Shown: positions 31,723 through 42,336, counted from the stretch's first letter. The stretch is 64,000 nucleotides of DNA from Mesorhizobium sp. B2-3-4 (GCF_006442315.1 NZ_VFVY01000016.1:105200-169199); one strand, 5' to 3'. Notes: a model not told the origin generated them from the letters alone. A program made the numbers and translations.

Positions 31723-32721
31723 CTACCTTTCCTCGACGATCCGCAGATAGGCGGCCGTTACGAACAGCACGATCAGGCCGAACAGGATGCGCCTTGCCCC
31801 TTCAGGCATCTGCAGGATGGTCAACAGCGTCGTCAGCACCGTCAGGATCAGCGCGCCGATGATGGTGCCGGTGTAGCCGCCGCGGCCGCCGAAGATGGAG
31901 GTGCCGCCGATGACGGCCGCCGCCACCGACGGCAGCACCAGGGGTTCGGCGAGCGAGAGCGACGGGGCCTTGATCAGGCCGATATAGAGCAGGCCGGTGA
32001 TGCCGGCGAGCAGGCTGGAGGTGACATACAGCGCCGTGATCACCTGCCAGTATTGCACGCCGGAGAGGCGGGTCGCGCGTTCGTTGTCGCCGACGGCGTA
32101 GAGCAGGCGGCCGAAGCCGGTGCGCGCCAGTGTGAAGACGATCAGCGCCGCCAGCGGCACGAACAACAGCAGGGCGTTGGGGAAGGCAAAGCCGAGTATG
32201 GGGGTGACACCGGTGCCGAGCCAGGCGAGGAAATCGGGAATTTTCGCGCCCGACGCGATCACCGTGCGCTGGTAGACCTGCAGGCAGCCGGTGCCGATCA
32301 GGCTGGTGCCCAGCGTCATGATCAACGGGTGGACTCGGAAGACGCCGACACCGATGCCGTTGACGAGACCGATCAGCACAGCCGGCATCATCGCCAGCAG
32401 GAAGGCCACGGCCGGATCCTGGTTGACGATCTGCGTCGCCATGATGAAGGCGCTCATCGTCGCCACCGTGCCGACCGACAGGTCGATGCCGCCGGTCAGC
32501 ATGGTCATGGTCTGGCAGCCGGCGAGGATCGCCAGCGGAATGGCGAATTTGATGGTGTTGGCGATCCAGCGCTCATTGACGATGCCGGGGCGCAGGATCT
32601 GCAGGATCACCACCAGGATGACCAGCAGGATGATCAGCGGGATCAGCGGCCGGTCGGCCATGAAGCGCTTGACGCGGCGGCCAAGGGGGATGGGCGCGGG
32701 GGTGATCGCTGATGTGCTCAT
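31723..32721 (-). CDS. Sugar ABC transporter permease (CUT2), second of two
   Basis: A 332-residue inner-membrane permease with a cytosolic N-terminus of about 25 residues, a first membrane span LIPLIILLVILVVILQIL, the CUT2 motif MLTGGIDLSVGTVATMSAF near residues 75-93 and VAAAVIGGTSIFGGRGGYTGT near 265-285. It is the last gene of the polyol operon, 76 bp after the other permease. Two different permeases suggest a heterodimeric channel with the ATPase at 33766-35334. Confidence 0.92.
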   Translation of the reverse strand: MSTSAITPAPIPLGRRVKRFMADRPLIPLIILLVILVVILQILRPGIVNERWIANTIKFAIPLAILAGCQTMTMLTGGIDLSVGTVATMSAFIMATQIVNQDPAVAFLLAMMPAVLIGLVNGIGVGVFRVHPLIMTLGTSLIGTGCLQVYQRTVIASGAKIPDFLAWLGTGVTPILGFAFPNALLLFVPLAALIVFTLARTGFGRLLYAVGDNERATRLSGVQYWQVITALYVTSSLLAGITGLLYIGLIKAPSLSLAEPLVLPSVAAAVIGGTSIFGGRGGYTGTIIGALILTVLTTLLTILQMPEGARRILFGLIVLFVTAAYLRIVEER

Positions 32722-32751
32722 GGGGTTTGCCCGATGTTCTGCGAGGATTGT

Positions 32752-32771
32752 GCTCTACGGCGCCGTAGAGC
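32752..32771. repeat. 20-bp perfect palindrome, joined RIME tips
   Basis: GCTCTACGGCGCCGTAGAGC lies between the two permease genes. Its arms equal the terminal sequences of the RIME-like element at 35366-35543, without the interior, so it looks like a minimal or deleted copy. Confidence 0.6.
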
Positions 32772-32797
32772 GCTATGCTCTATTCCATGCCTCCTCA

Positions 32798-33769
32798 TCA
32801 TTGCCGCCCCCGCATCGTGATGAACGCCCCGAACATCACCACGGCCACCATGATCAGGCCTTCGATGATGGCGGTGACGTTAGGGTCGATGGCAAGCAAA
32901 GTGAGGTCGGTGCGCACCAGGCGCAGCACGAAGACGGCGACGATGGGGCCGAGCAGGCCGCCCTTGCCGCCGCCGAGCGCCACGCCGCCGAGCACGACCG
33001 CCGCGACGCTGGCGAGCAGATAGGGGCCGGGGATGGGCGCGCCGATGCCGGTGCTCATGGTCAGGGCGAGCCCGCCAAAGGCGGCGAACAGGCCCGACAG
33101 CGCGTAGGCGAGGATGCGGGTGCGCTTGACCGGGACGCCCGATCGGAACGCGGCCAGTTCGCTGGAGCCGATGGCGTAGATGGAGAGGCCGAGGCGCGAG
33201 CGCCTGAGCGGTATCCAGATCACGCAGAGGCAGACGATCAGCACCAGCAGCGCCTTCGGGGCCCAGGCGTCGACGGCATCGGGCAGGCCGGGGATCGGCA
33301 CGGTGCCCGAGATCATTGCCTTCAGCCATTCGGCGGCACCGCCGCCCGGCGCGCCGAGCACCAGAAGGGCCGCACCCTGCAAAACGAACAGCATGGCGAG
33401 CGTGACGACGATGTCGGGGACGCGGGTGACGACGATGAGCAGGCCGTTGAGCGCGCCCAGCGCAAAGCCCATGGCAAGCACGAAGGGTACGACGAACAGC
33501 GCGTATTCTTCCGAGGCGCCGGCCATCATCGAGGCGGCGGTGACGCTGGTCAGCGCCATCATGGCGGCGACGGAGAGATCGATGCCGCCGGCGATGACCA
33601 CCACGGTCTGCGCGGCGACCGCGAAGGCGTAGGGCAGCACGGCGCGTGCGAGCGAGCCGAAATCGCCGCTGCCATAGCCGGGCTGGATCAGTTTGGTGAC
33701 GATGAACAATACGATCAGCAAGGCGAACAGGCCTGTCACCCAGCCCTGGCGGCGCAGGAAGTGGCTCAT
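32798..33769 (-). CDS. Sugar ABC transporter permease (CUT2), first of two
   Basis: A 323-residue permease with a short cytosolic N-terminus (MSHFLRRQGW), the motif VVIAGGIDLSVAAMMAL near residues 57-73 and LASVAAVVLGGVALGGGKGGLLG near 258-280. ATG 33769 overlaps the ATPase stop (ATGA), so the two are translationally coupled. It forms the membrane part of the transporter with the second permease downstream. Confidence 0.92.
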   Translation of the reverse strand: MSHFLRRQGWVTGLFALLIVLFIVTKLIQPGYGSGDFGSLARAVLPYAFAVAAQTVVVIAGGIDLSVAAMMALTSVTAASMMAGASEEYALFVVPFVLAMGFALGALNGLLIVVTRVPDIVVTLAMLFVLQGAALLVLGAPGGGAAEWLKAMISGTVPIPGLPDAVDAWAPKALLVLIVCLCVIWIPLRRSRLGLSIYAIGSSELAAFRSGVPVKRTRILAYALSGLFAAFGGLALTMSTGIGAPIPGPYLLASVAAVVLGGVALGGGKGGLLGPIVAVFVLRLVRTDLTLLAIDPNVTAIIEGLIMVAVVMFGAFITMRGRQ

Positions 33770-35334
33770 GGTCTGGCCTCCGGCGCGGGCGCATCCGATG
33801 GATTCGCCGAGGGATCGGCCAGGATGCCGACATCGGCCTTGGCGCCGCGCGGCAGGCCATAGGCGGCGCGCATCAGCGCGGGCTCGTCAGCCTCCTCCAC
33901 GGAGAAGATATCGACCAGGCGGCCGCCGAAGATGACGATGACGCGGTCGCAGACCCGCTGCACTTCCTCGAGTTCCGAGGTGTAGAACAGCACCGACTTG
34001 CCGTTGCCGGCGAGTTCGCGCAGCAATTTATAGATTTCCTGCTTGGTGCCGACATCGATGCCGCGCGTCGGATCGAAGCACAGGATGGTGCGGGCATCCG
34101 CCGCGATCCAGCGGGCGATGGTCACTTTCTGCTGGTTGCCGCCGGACAGGCGCTGCACCTCGCCTTGCGCGCGGGTGTCGATCTGCAGGCGCTGGATGGC
34201 GCTGGCCACCGTGGCGCGCTCGCGGCCCATGGCAATCGGGCCCCAGTTGCGCAAGGCCGCGCTGAAGGGCAGCGCGATGTTCTCGCGCACAGAGCGCTGC
34301 ATGGCGAGCGCCTCGGATCGGTCGCCCGGCACATAGGCGATGCCGGCGCGGATGGCGTCGATCGGGTGGGCGAATTTCGCGGGCTTTCCGTCGACCTCGA
34401 TTGCTCCTCCCGATGGCCTGATCGAGCCGGCAAGCGCTGCGAACAATTCGTCCTGGCCCTGGCCCTCCAGCGCAACGACGCCGGCCACCTCGCCATCCCT
34501 CAAATCGAAGGAGACATCGTTGAGCTTGGTGCCGACGCGCAAATTGCGAACGGCGATGCGCGGCAGGGCAGGGGCCGATGCCGCGCCCTGGCCGGCGCGC
34601 GCAGCGACCTTGGTCTTTTCGATGCGGGTGCCCAGCATCAGCTCGACGATCTTTTCCTCGACGCCCGGAACGATGTCGACGACGCCGACGGTCGCGCCGT
34701 CGCGCAGCACCGTGGCGCGGTCGCAAAGGGCCGATATTTCGACGAAGCGGTGCGAGATGAAGATCACCGCGCGGCCGGCGTCGCCCTGGCGGCGCACCAC
34801 TTCGAGCACTTTTTCGGCAAGGTTGGCGGGCAGCGCCGCCGTCATCTCGTCGAGCAGCAGCACGTCGGGTTCGACGGCCAGCGCGCGCGCCAGGTCGAGC
34901 ACGCGCAGGATGGCCAGCGGAATGTCGCGCGCGGTGTCGCGCAGGTCGAGATCCGATATACCGAGTTCGCGCACCCAGGCGCGGAACGGCTCGACCGGCG
35001 TGCCGGTGAGCCTGAGATTGGACAGGACGTCGAGATCGGGGATCAGCGACGGCTCCTGGTAGACCGGCAGCAGGCCGGCGCGGCGCGCGGCGGCGGGCGA
35101 GCGGATGTCGCGGGCCTCGCCGCGGATCAGGATGCGCCCGGCATTGGCCGAAATCGCCCCGGTCAGGATCTTCACCAGCGTCGACTTGCCGGCGCCATTG
35201 GCGCCCATCAGCGCATGCACCTCGCCCGGTAGCACGGACAGCGAGGCGTTGCGCAGCGCCGCGACCGCGCCGTAATTCTTGGCGACGCCGGAGGCGTCGA
35301 GGAGGGGGCTTTGCTGTTGAGGACTTGTCGTCAA
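33766..35334 (-). CDS. Sugar ABC transporter ATP-binding protein with degenerate second site
   Basis: A 522-residue double-NBD ATPase. Domain 1 has Walker A GANGAGKST (about residues 44-52) and Walker B LLLDEMTAAL. In domain 2 the P-loop position reads LEGQGQDELFAAL, the signature LSGGNQQK is intact, and Walker B reads ILCFDPTRGIDVG in place of LLLDEPTRGID, so the aspartate-glutamate pair is lost. One competent and one degenerate site are known in CUT2 ATPases. It follows the binding-protein gene across a RIME-like element and overlaps the permease downstream. Confidence 0.9.
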   Translation of the reverse strand: MTTSPQQQSPLLDASGVAKNYGAVAALRNASLSVLPGEVHALMGANGAGKSTLVKILTGAISANAGRILIRGEARDIRSPAAARRAGLLPVYQEPSLIPDLDVLSNLRLTGTPVEPFRAWVRELGISDLDLRDTARDIPLAILRVLDLARALAVEPDVLLLDEMTAALPANLAEKVLEVVRRQGDAGRAVIFISHRFVEISALCDRATVLRDGATVGVVDIVPGVEEKIVELMLGTRIEKTKVAARAGQGAASAPALPRIAVRNLRVGTKLNDVSFDLRDGEVAGVVALEGQGQDELFAALAGSIRPSGGAIEVDGKPAKFAHPIDAIRAGIAYVPGDRSEALAMQRSVRENIALPFSAALRNWGPIAMGRERATVASAIQRLQIDTRAQGEVQRLSGGNQQKVTIARWIAADARTILCFDPTRGIDVGTKQEIYKLLRELAGNGKSVLFYTSELEEVQRVCDRVIVIFGGRLVDIFSVEEADEPALMRAAYGLPRGAKADVGILADPSANPSDAPAPEARP

Positions 35335-35365
35335 AACGTGTCTGCTCTCGATTCAGGAACCATCT

Positions 35366-35543
35366 GCGCTCTACGGCGCCCCCCTCTGTCCTGCCGGACA
35401 TCTCTCCCACGAGGGGGGAGATTGCCAGTTCCGGCGTCCGCTCTCGTCTTGCAACGTTGAAAATTGGCGAAAGCCGAGATCACAGCCAATCTCCCCACAA
35501 GTGGGGGAGATGTCCGGCAGGACAGAGGGGGGCCGTAGAGCGC
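35366..35543. repeat. RIME-like palindromic intergenic element
   Basis: A 178-bp element with long inverted terminal repeats. The left arm, 35366-35427, begins GCGCTCTACGGCG and contains CCTCTGTCCTGCCGGACAT plus an inner hairpin. The right arm, 35487-35543, is its inverted copy. It lies between the binding-protein and ATPase genes, inside the operon. It has no coding capacity, and the structure is typical of rhizobial intergenic mosaic elements. Confidence 0.75.
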
Positions 35544-35598
35544 CAGCCTGTATGGCGAGGACGGCACTTCGCCATCCTCGCCATACAATGGATCGAGC

Positions 35599-36633
35599 TT
35601 ACTCGCCCGGGCCCTTGCAGGCCACGATCTGCTCCTTGGTGTAGGTGGTCCAGTCCGGGATCGAGATCGAGACCGGCCACTCCGGGCTCAGCGACGGATC
35701 GGCGGCGGCCTTGAGCTTGGCCTTGCCTTCGTCGGTGGCGTTGTCCCAGAGCTGCGGGTCGACCAGCACGGTCTGCTGGGCCGGCTTCTTGCCGTCGAGG
35801 ATCTGCAAGGCGAGCGTCACGCCCGCGCCGCCGATCGAGCCGGGGTTGGTGACGGCGGCGCCGACCAGACCCTTGACCGAGCTCAACTGGCCGACGAAGC
35901 CGGCATTGTCGGCGCCGACCACCGGCACCAGCGGCGCCTGCGATTCGACAAGCGCGTCGACGATGACGTTGTCGATGCCCGACGTCCAGACGCCGTTGAA
36001 CGGCGTGCCGGTGGCCAGGAAGGACAGCATCTGCTGCTTGGCCTGGTCTTGCTGCCAGCCGGTGAAGACCTCCTGCGCGACCTTGACGTCGGGGAATTCG
36101 GCCAATGCCTTCTTGAAGCCCTTGTCGCGATCGGAATCGGCCGAAGCGCCGGCGGCGCCGCGCATGTAGAACACCTCGCCCTTGCCGCCCATCTGCTGGA
36201 ACAGCCATTTGGCGCCGAGATAGGCGTATTGTTCCTGGTTGTTGGAGATGATGTAGGCCGACGGTTCGGTCACCGCCTGGTCGACGGCGACGACGACGAT
36301 GCCGGCCTTGGTGGCCTCTTCCAGGCCCGCCTTGATGCCGGCCGGATCGGCGGGGTTGACGACGATGGCGTTGACCTTGGCGCTGATCAGGTTGCGGATG
36401 TCTTCGAGTTGCCCCGCGGCATCGGTGTTGCGGTGGGCGATGTTGAGCTTGGTCACTTCGCCGGAGGCGAGTGCCTGTGCCTTCATGGCGCACACCATTT
36501 CCTCGCGCCAGCCATTGCCCTGCACGGTGTTGGAAATGCCGATCGTGTATTTGCCTTCGGCCGATGACACGCCGATCGAGGCCAGCAGGGCCGCGCCGGC
36601 AAGCAGCGGAACCATGGTCAGTATCTTCTTCAT
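35599..36633 (-). CDS. Periplasmic sugar/polyol-binding protein
   Basis: A 344-residue precursor with a Sec signal peptide (MKKILTMVPLLAGAALLASI, cleavage near 25) and a type I periplasmic-binding fold: YTIGISNTVQGNGWREEM, DIRNLISAKVNAIVVNPADPAGI, VVAVDQAVTEPSAYIISNN and VGADNAGFVGQL. ATG 36633 follows GGAGGAAGACTGAA. It is the substrate receptor of the transporter encoded downstream. The isomerase and dehydrogenase genes upstream suggest a polyol or keto-sugar substrate (inference). Confidence 0.92.
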   Translation of the reverse strand: MKKILTMVPLLAGAALLASIGVSSAEGKYTIGISNTVQGNGWREEMVCAMKAQALASGEVTKLNIAHRNTDAAGQLEDIRNLISAKVNAIVVNPADPAGIKAGLEEATKAGIVVVAVDQAVTEPSAYIISNNQEQYAYLGAKWLFQQMGGKGEVFYMRGAAGASADSDRDKGFKKALAEFPDVKVAQEVFTGWQQDQAKQQMLSFLATGTPFNGVWTSGIDNVIVDALVESQAPLVPVVGADNAGFVGQLSSVKGLVGAAVTNPGSIGGAGVTLALQILDGKKPAQQTVLVDPQLWDNATDEGKAKLKAAADPSLSPEWPVSISIPDWTTYTKEQIVACKGPGE

Positions 36634-36761
36634 TTCAGTCTTCCTCCACATTGTTTTCAGTTCAGTTCCAAGTCGTTGAGGCGTGCTGCTTAGAAAGTGA
36701 TCCAGGCCGCCCGTCTCAACTCGTTGTCCTCCGCGGGCCGTTGCCGGCCCTGTCCCCTTCC

Positions 36762-37676
36762 TTACTTCACAAGGGGGCGCAGCACGTCGCGGGCAAGCAG
36801 GAAGCCACGCTTCACATCCTCGTCGCTGCCTTCAAATCGCCTGTCCTCGTGCTCGATGATGACTGCGCCGTCATAGCCGGCGCGGTAGAGGCCCGAGAAG
36901 AAGCCGCTCCAGTCGACATCGCCCAGCCCCGGCATGCGCGGCACCTGCCAGCCTATGCCGGCCGACAGAATTCCGCGCTCGTACAAACCATCATGATCAA
37001 TCATCAGGTCCTTGGCGTGGACATGCAGCATGTAGGGGCCGAACTCCCTGATGAAGCGGGCCTGGTCGATCATCTGCCAGACCAGATGCGAGGGGTCGAA
37101 ATTCATGCCGACATCGCCGCCCCAGGCTTCCAGGATCCGGCGCCAGATCTGGGGCGAATAGGCAATGTTGTGCCCACCCGGCCATTCGTCATAACTGAAG
37201 ATCATCGGGCAGTTCTCGAAGGCAAGCTTGACCCCGTGGTCGCGTGCATGGGCGACGATCTCGGGCCAGACTTTCAGCGCGTCCTGCCAGTTGACGTCGA
37301 CGGTTTTCGACGCATCGCCGCCGCAGAAGGTGTTGACGACCGGCACGCCCATATTGGCGGCCAACACGATCACCTTCTTCAGGTGACCGATGACCGCCTC
37401 GCGGTGGGCGGCATCGGGGTGCAACGGATTGGGGTAATAGCCGAGGCCGGAGATGGCGATGTTCTTTTGCGCCAGCGCGGCGGTGATTTCCTTCGCCTGC
37501 GACGCTGAGGTGCCGGCGGCGTCGATGTGGCTGGTGCCGGCATAGCGGCGGGTGGCGCCGGAGGTTTTCGGCCAGCAGGCGATCTCCAGCGCCTCGAAGC
37601 CGGCCTGATGCGCCCAGTCGGCGACATCGGCGAGCGGCGTCTCCGCGAACGGCGCGGTGAGCAGTCCAAGTTTCAT
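36762..37676 (-). CDS. Sugar phosphate isomerase/epimerase (AP endonuclease 2 TIM barrel)
   Basis: A 304-residue TIM barrel of the IolE/IolI/DTE group. Likely metal ligands are visible: the Glu in VKLAFENCPM, the Asp and His in GMNFDPSHLVWQ, the His in MLHVHAKD and the Glu in AVIIEHED. It opens MKLGLLTAPFAETPLADVADWA, and GGGAGGCACA supplies the SD. It probably isomerises or epimerises an intermediate of the imported sugar between the two dehydrogenases and central metabolism. It is the third catabolic gene of the operon, with the binding protein downstream. Confidence 0.88.
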   Translation of the reverse strand: MKLGLLTAPFAETPLADVADWAHQAGFEALEIACWPKTSGATRRYAGTSHIDAAGTSASQAKEITAALAQKNIAISGLGYYPNPLHPDAAHREAVIGHLKKVIVLAANMGVPVVNTFCGGDASKTVDVNWQDALKVWPEIVAHARDHGVKLAFENCPMIFSYDEWPGGHNIAYSPQIWRRILEAWGGDVGMNFDPSHLVWQMIDQARFIREFGPYMLHVHAKDLMIDHDGLYERGILSAGIGWQVPRMPGLGDVDWSGFFSGLYRAGYDGAVIIEHEDRRFEGSDEDVKRGFLLARDVLRPLVK

Positions 37677-37711
37677 TGTGCCTCCCTTGACCGTGATTGC
37701 ACGGCCACTGT

Positions 37712-39240
37712 CTATAATGCCGATTGTTTGGATCGCTTCAACCTCGCGACCCCATCTTGTTCGAGACTGCGACGGACGGCCGCCATCGGATCGTCCGAAA
37801 GCAGTTCGTCGAGCGCCGAAGTCACCGCCTCGCGAAACGTCCCGTCGGCGGCAAGGCCGGGATCGAAAATCGTATCGATGGCCAGGATGGCGGAGGTCAG
37901 TGCGTGCGGGTCGCGTCCGGTCGCATCGGCGATCGCGGCGACCTTGCCGGCATAGGGATCCGACACCCGCCAGCGTTTGCCGAAGCGCGCCGAGGCCTGG
38001 ATCAGGTAAGCCATCCAGCCGGCGACCGGCACCGACAACAGGCCGATACTCGCGCTCCCGGACAGCCGGTCGCGGATCGGGTTCAGCAGGCGCTGGACGA
38101 TCTTTTGCGATCCATCGGTGGCGATCTGGTGGTTGCGATGGCGGATCGCGGTGTTCCTCAGCCGCGAAAGGCTCTGCTCGAGATAGGCATGCGGCTCCAT
38201 GCCCGGCACCGGTGTCAGGGTCGGCAGCGTCTCCTCGAGCAGCATGCGCCTGACGAAAACCGACAGCAGTGGGTCGGCGATGGCATCGAATGTGTGTTCG
38301 AGCCCGGCCAGCACGCCGAGCGTGGCAAGCGTCGTCTGGGCGCCGTTCAGCACCCGCATCTTGAGATGCTCGAACGGTGTGACGTCGTCGACGAAGGTGA
38401 CGCCGGCCAGGTCCCAGCGCGGCATGCGGCCGGCGAATTTCTTCTCGATCACCCACTGCCGGAAAGGTTCGCCGACAGCGACGGCGCCATCGCGATAGCC
38501 GTAGCGCTTTTCGACGCTGTCCATGTCTTGCCGGGTCACCGCGGGCGCGATGCGGTCGACCATGGCCGAGGGGAAGGCGGCATTGGCCGCGATCCAGTCG
38601 GCGAGGCCATCGCCGCGCTGTTCGGCAAAGCCTCGCACGACATTTTCCAGGATGACGCCATTGGTCGGGATGTTGTCGCAGGAAAGCAGGGTCAGCGGTC
38701 TGCCATGCGTTGACCGGCGCAGGTCGAGCGCCCGCGCGAGAATACCGGGCAGGCTGCGCGGCGCCTGCGGGCTGGCGAGATCATGGACGATGTCGGGATG
38801 GCCGAGGTCGAGCGCACCGGTCGACGGGATATGGCAATAGCCTTTTTCCGTCACCGTCATCGTCACCAGCTCGATGTCGGGCGAGGCGAGCACGGTCAGC
38901 GCCGGTTCGGGGCTTTCCTGGCTGTCCACCACCTTGACGATGGAGCCGATGACGCGCGCCTCGACATGGTCGTTCTCGCGGATCAGCCTGGTGTAGAGGC
39001 CGTCTTGCCGGCCGAGCGTGTCGGCAAGGGCAGGCGGGCGGATGTTGATGCCGATGATGCCCCAGCGATCGAATTCCAGCGAGAGCAGGTCGTCGGTGTA
39101 TTCGGCCTGGTGGCAGCGGTGGAAGGCGCCGACGCCGAGATGGGCCATGCCCGCAGCCAGCGACGCCCGGTCGTAGGCCGGCCTTTGCACGGCGGCGGGA
39201 AGCCGCTCCAGCAGGCCGGGTCCAAGTGTTTCGATGCCGT

Positions 39241-39244
<4 letters not shown>
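37712..39244 (-). CDS. Mannitol dehydrogenase/fructuronate reductase family protein
   Basis: A 510-residue long-chain polyol dehydrogenase. The N-terminal NAD-binding motif is HLGVGAFHRCHQAEY (about residues 36-50), and the active-site segment is KMRVLNGAQTTLATLGVLAG. In characterised members the segment is K-x4-N-x2-H; here Lys and Asn are kept but the His is Gln. GTG 39244 overlaps the SDR stop (GTGA), so the start is firm. It probably interconverts a polyol or hexonate with its keto form. The His-to-Gln change may mark a subfamily with altered substrate. Confidence 0.87.
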
Positions 39245-40023
<779 letters not shown>

Positions 40024-40033
40024 TCCTTCTCCT

Positions 40034-40066
40034 GGAACAAAGTTTCTATTTTCATAAATATGGAAC
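40034..40066 (-). promoter_or_regulatory. Candidate RpiR-type operator before the SDR operon
   Basis: Alternating half-sites GGAAC (40034), GTTTC (40042) and GGAAC (40062) give a short palindrome (GGAAC-AAA-GTTTC) and a wider imperfect dyad in an AT-rich stretch just upstream of the SDR start. The adjacent RpiR-type regulator is the obvious candidate ligand. Weak evidence. Confidence 0.35.
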
Positions 40067-40101
40067 GCAAATTCCCGATAGTCAATTGTGCCAGCGGCGC
40101 G

Positions 40102-40995
40102 TTACTTGCCGCGCCGTGCCGCCACGCCTTGGACCAGCGCCATGCCGACCGCCAGCGAGGCGGCAAGCGAACGGAAGCCGGCAAAGTCGGATTCCACCAC
40201 CTCCAGCCAGCTGTCCGACAGCCGGATCAGTGGCGAAAACGTGCTGTCGGTGAGGGTGACGATGCGGGCCTTGCGCTCATGCGCCACCGCCACCAGATCG
40301 GGCGTGATCGAATTGTAGGGGCTGAAGGACACCGCCAGAACCGCGTCCTGCGTGCCGATGCAGCCGACCTGGTCGAGCGCGGTCGAGCCGACATTGTCGA
40401 CCAGCACGTTGCGCACGCCCTGCTGCGAAAGCGTCAGCGACAGATAGGTGGTCACGGGGAAGGCGCGCTTGGAGCCGATCACGTAGATCAGGTCGGCACC
40501 GGCCAGCGTCGTCACCATCTTGTCGAAGCTCTCGACGTCGAAGCCGGCCTCGACGCGGCCGAGCGAGGCCTGCGAGGCGCCGACCATGCCGTGCAGGAAA
40601 TGCAAGGCGGCGTTGGGCTCGGCCTCGGCGCGCTGCTCGGCCCGGCCTTCGGGCCAGGAGCCCTTGACGTGGTCCTTGAACAGACCCTGAAAATCGGAAA
40701 AGCCGGCATAGCCGAAAATCTGGGCGAAGCGCACCAGCGTCGAGGGCTGCACGCCGGCCTGCGCCGCCACCTGGGCGATGGTGCCGAGCGCGACTTCGCT
40801 CGGATGCTGCCACAGGAAGATCGCCACCTGCCGCAGCCGCTTGGGGAAGTGCACCGTGCCGGAAGACAGCACCGCGCGCAGTTCCTCATAGGTCTGTGGG
40901 TGGATGTAGCCCAGGGCCGCCAGCGAACGCCCGCGCTTGCGCGTCGCCGCCTCGTCGGCACTGGATCGTCCGGATGGTTTTCTCGCCCCGCTCAT
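40102..40995 (-). CDS. MurR/RpiR-family transcriptional regulator
   Basis: A 297-residue regulator with an N-terminal HTH_6 domain (ELRAVLSSGTVHFPKRLRQVAIFLWQHPSEVALGTIAQVAAQAGVQPSTLVRFAQIFGYAGFSDF is split by the recognition helix near residues 78-92) and a C-terminal SIS sugar-phosphate-binding domain (IYVIGSKRAFPVTTYLSL; AVSFSPYNSITPDLVAVA; IVTLTDSTFSPL). It has an unusual basic N-terminal extension of about 30 residues. It sits between the SDR operon and the divergent MocA-like gene, so it probably controls both in response to a pathway sugar phosphate. Confidence 0.9.
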   Translation of the reverse strand: MSGARKPSGRSSADEAATRKRGRSLAALGYIHPQTYEELRAVLSSGTVHFPKRLRQVAIFLWQHPSEVALGTIAQVAAQAGVQPSTLVRFAQIFGYAGFSDFQGLFKDHVKGSWPEGRAEQRAEAEPNAALHFLHGMVGASQASLGRVEAGFDVESFDKMVTTLAGADLIYVIGSKRAFPVTTYLSLTLSQQGVRNVLVDNVGSTALDQVGCIGTQDAVLAVSFSPYNSITPDLVAVAHERKARIVTLTDSTFSPLIRLSDSWLEVVESDFAGFRSLAASLAVGMALVQGVAARRGK

Positions 40996-41032
40996 GAATT
41001 CAGGCTAGCGCGATACGATCGTTTTACAATAT

Positions 41033-41047
41033 GGATTTTGGAAATCC
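41033..41047. promoter_or_regulatory. Inverted repeat upstream of the RpiR gene
   Basis: GGATTTTGGAAATCC has 6-bp arms around a TGG centre, 38 bp upstream of the RpiR start and 101 bp before the divergent MocA-like gene. It is a candidate shared operator. Confidence 0.4.
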
Positions 41048-41093
41048 TGTTCGATGGTGATGCACGCGGCAATATGAACATCCAAGGTTGACG

Positions 41094-41106
41094 CTCTACG
41101 GCGCCA
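41094..41106. repeat. RIME tip fragment
   Basis: GCTCTACGGCGCC matches the terminal sequence of the element at 35366-35543 and one arm of the palindrome at 32752-32771. It lies in the leader of the MocA-like gene. Confidence 0.45.
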
Positions 41107-41147
41107 CAGAACTCGGCCGAACAGGCGGATACTCAGGAGGAGAGAAC

Positions 41148-42335
41148 ATGGTCTACGCAACATCGGACGGGTCGGCGGGCAAGCGTTTGCGCGTCGGCAT
41201 GGTCGGCGGCGGGCGCAACGCCTTCATCGGCGCGGTGCACAGGCTGGCCATGCGCCTGGACGACCAGATCGCGCTGGTCGCCGGGGCGCTGTCGTCCGAT
41301 CCGGAGAACGCCGCGGCTTCCGCCGCCGAGATCGGCATCGCGCCGGAGCGCAGCTACGGCGACTACCACGCCATGGCCAAGGCGGAGGCGGCGCGGCCGG
41401 ACGGTATCGAGGCGGTGGTCATCGTCACGCCCAATCATCTGCACGCGCCGATCGCCACCGCCTTTCTCGAAGCCGGTATCGACGTGATCTGCGACAAGCC
41501 GCTGTCGACGACGCTGGCCGACGCCGAAGCGCTGGTGGCGCTGGCGCGGGCGAAAAAGCGCCGCTTCGTCGTCACCCTCAACAACACCGGCTACGCCATG
41601 GTGCGGCAGGCGCGCGAAATGGTGATGGCGGGCGAACTTGGCCGGCTCGTGTCGGTGCACGGCTCATACATCCAGGACTGGCTGACAAGGCCGATCGACG
41701 CGGACGGCCAGAAGCAGGCGGAGTGGCGCACCGACCCCGCGCGCGCCGGGCAGTCGGCGGTGCTGGCCGATATCGGCGTGCATGCCTTCAACCTGGCAAG
41801 CTTCATCTCCGGCCGCGAGGCGCAGGCGGTGTCGGCGGATTTGTTCACCGCCGTGCCCGGCAGGCGGCTCGACGACAACGCCCATGTGCTGGTGCGCTGG
41901 ACCGACGGCGCGCGCGGCACGATCCTGGCCAGCCAGACCTCGCCCGGCCACTACAACGACCTCTCCGTGCGCGTCTATGGCGACAAGGCCGGGCTCGAAT
42001 GGTCGGGCGCGCGACCGGAAGAACTGCGCTTCTCGGTCTACGGTGAGGAAACCCGCACGCTGGTGCGCGGCGGCCACGGCTCGACGGCGGAAGCCCGTCG
42101 CGTCTCGCGCATGCCGGCGGCGCATCCGGAGGGCTATATCGAGGCTTTCGCCAATTTCTACCGCGACGCCGCCGACATCATCCGCGCGCATCGTTCCGGC
42201 GGTGTGGTCGATGCGGCGCGCGCGGCGCAGGTGCCCGACGTGGTCGACGGCGCGCGGGGCGTGAAGTTCGTGGCGGCGGCGGTGGAATCCAATGCGGCGG
42301 GCGGAGCTTGGACGGGCGCGCGGTTTGGGGAATGA
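41148..42335 (+). CDS. Gfo/Idh/MocA-family oxidoreductase
   Basis: A 395-residue NAD(P)-dependent sugar or inositol dehydrogenase. It has a Rossmann fingerprint RVGMVGGGRNAFIGAVHR (about residues 15-32) and the family motif DVICDKPLSTTLADAEAL, whose Asp-Lys-Pro includes the catalytic Lys, followed by VLADIGVHAFNLASF with the catalytic His. ATG 41148 has a perfect AGGAGG upstream. It is divergent from the RpiR gene and likely acts in the same polyol pathway. MocA itself acts on rhizopine, but this copy is 30 kb from the moc-like operon. Confidence 0.9.
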   Translation: MVYATSDGSAGKRLRVGMVGGGRNAFIGAVHRLAMRLDDQIALVAGALSSDPENAAASAAEIGIAPERSYGDYHAMAKAEAARPDGIEAVVIVTPNHLHAPIATAFLEAGIDVICDKPLSTTLADAEALVALARAKKRRFVVTLNNTGYAMVRQAREMVMAGELGRLVSVHGSYIQDWLTRPIDADGQKQAEWRTDPARAGQSAVLADIGVHAFNLASFISGREAQAVSADLFTAVPGRRLDDNAHVLVRWTDGARGTILASQTSPGHYNDLSVRVYGDKAGLEWSGARPEELRFSVYGEETRTLVRGGHGSTAEARRVSRMPAAHPEGYIEAFANFYRDAADIIRAHRSGGVVDAARAAQVPDVVDGARGVKFVAAAVESNAAGGAWTGARFGE

Positions 42336-42336
42336 G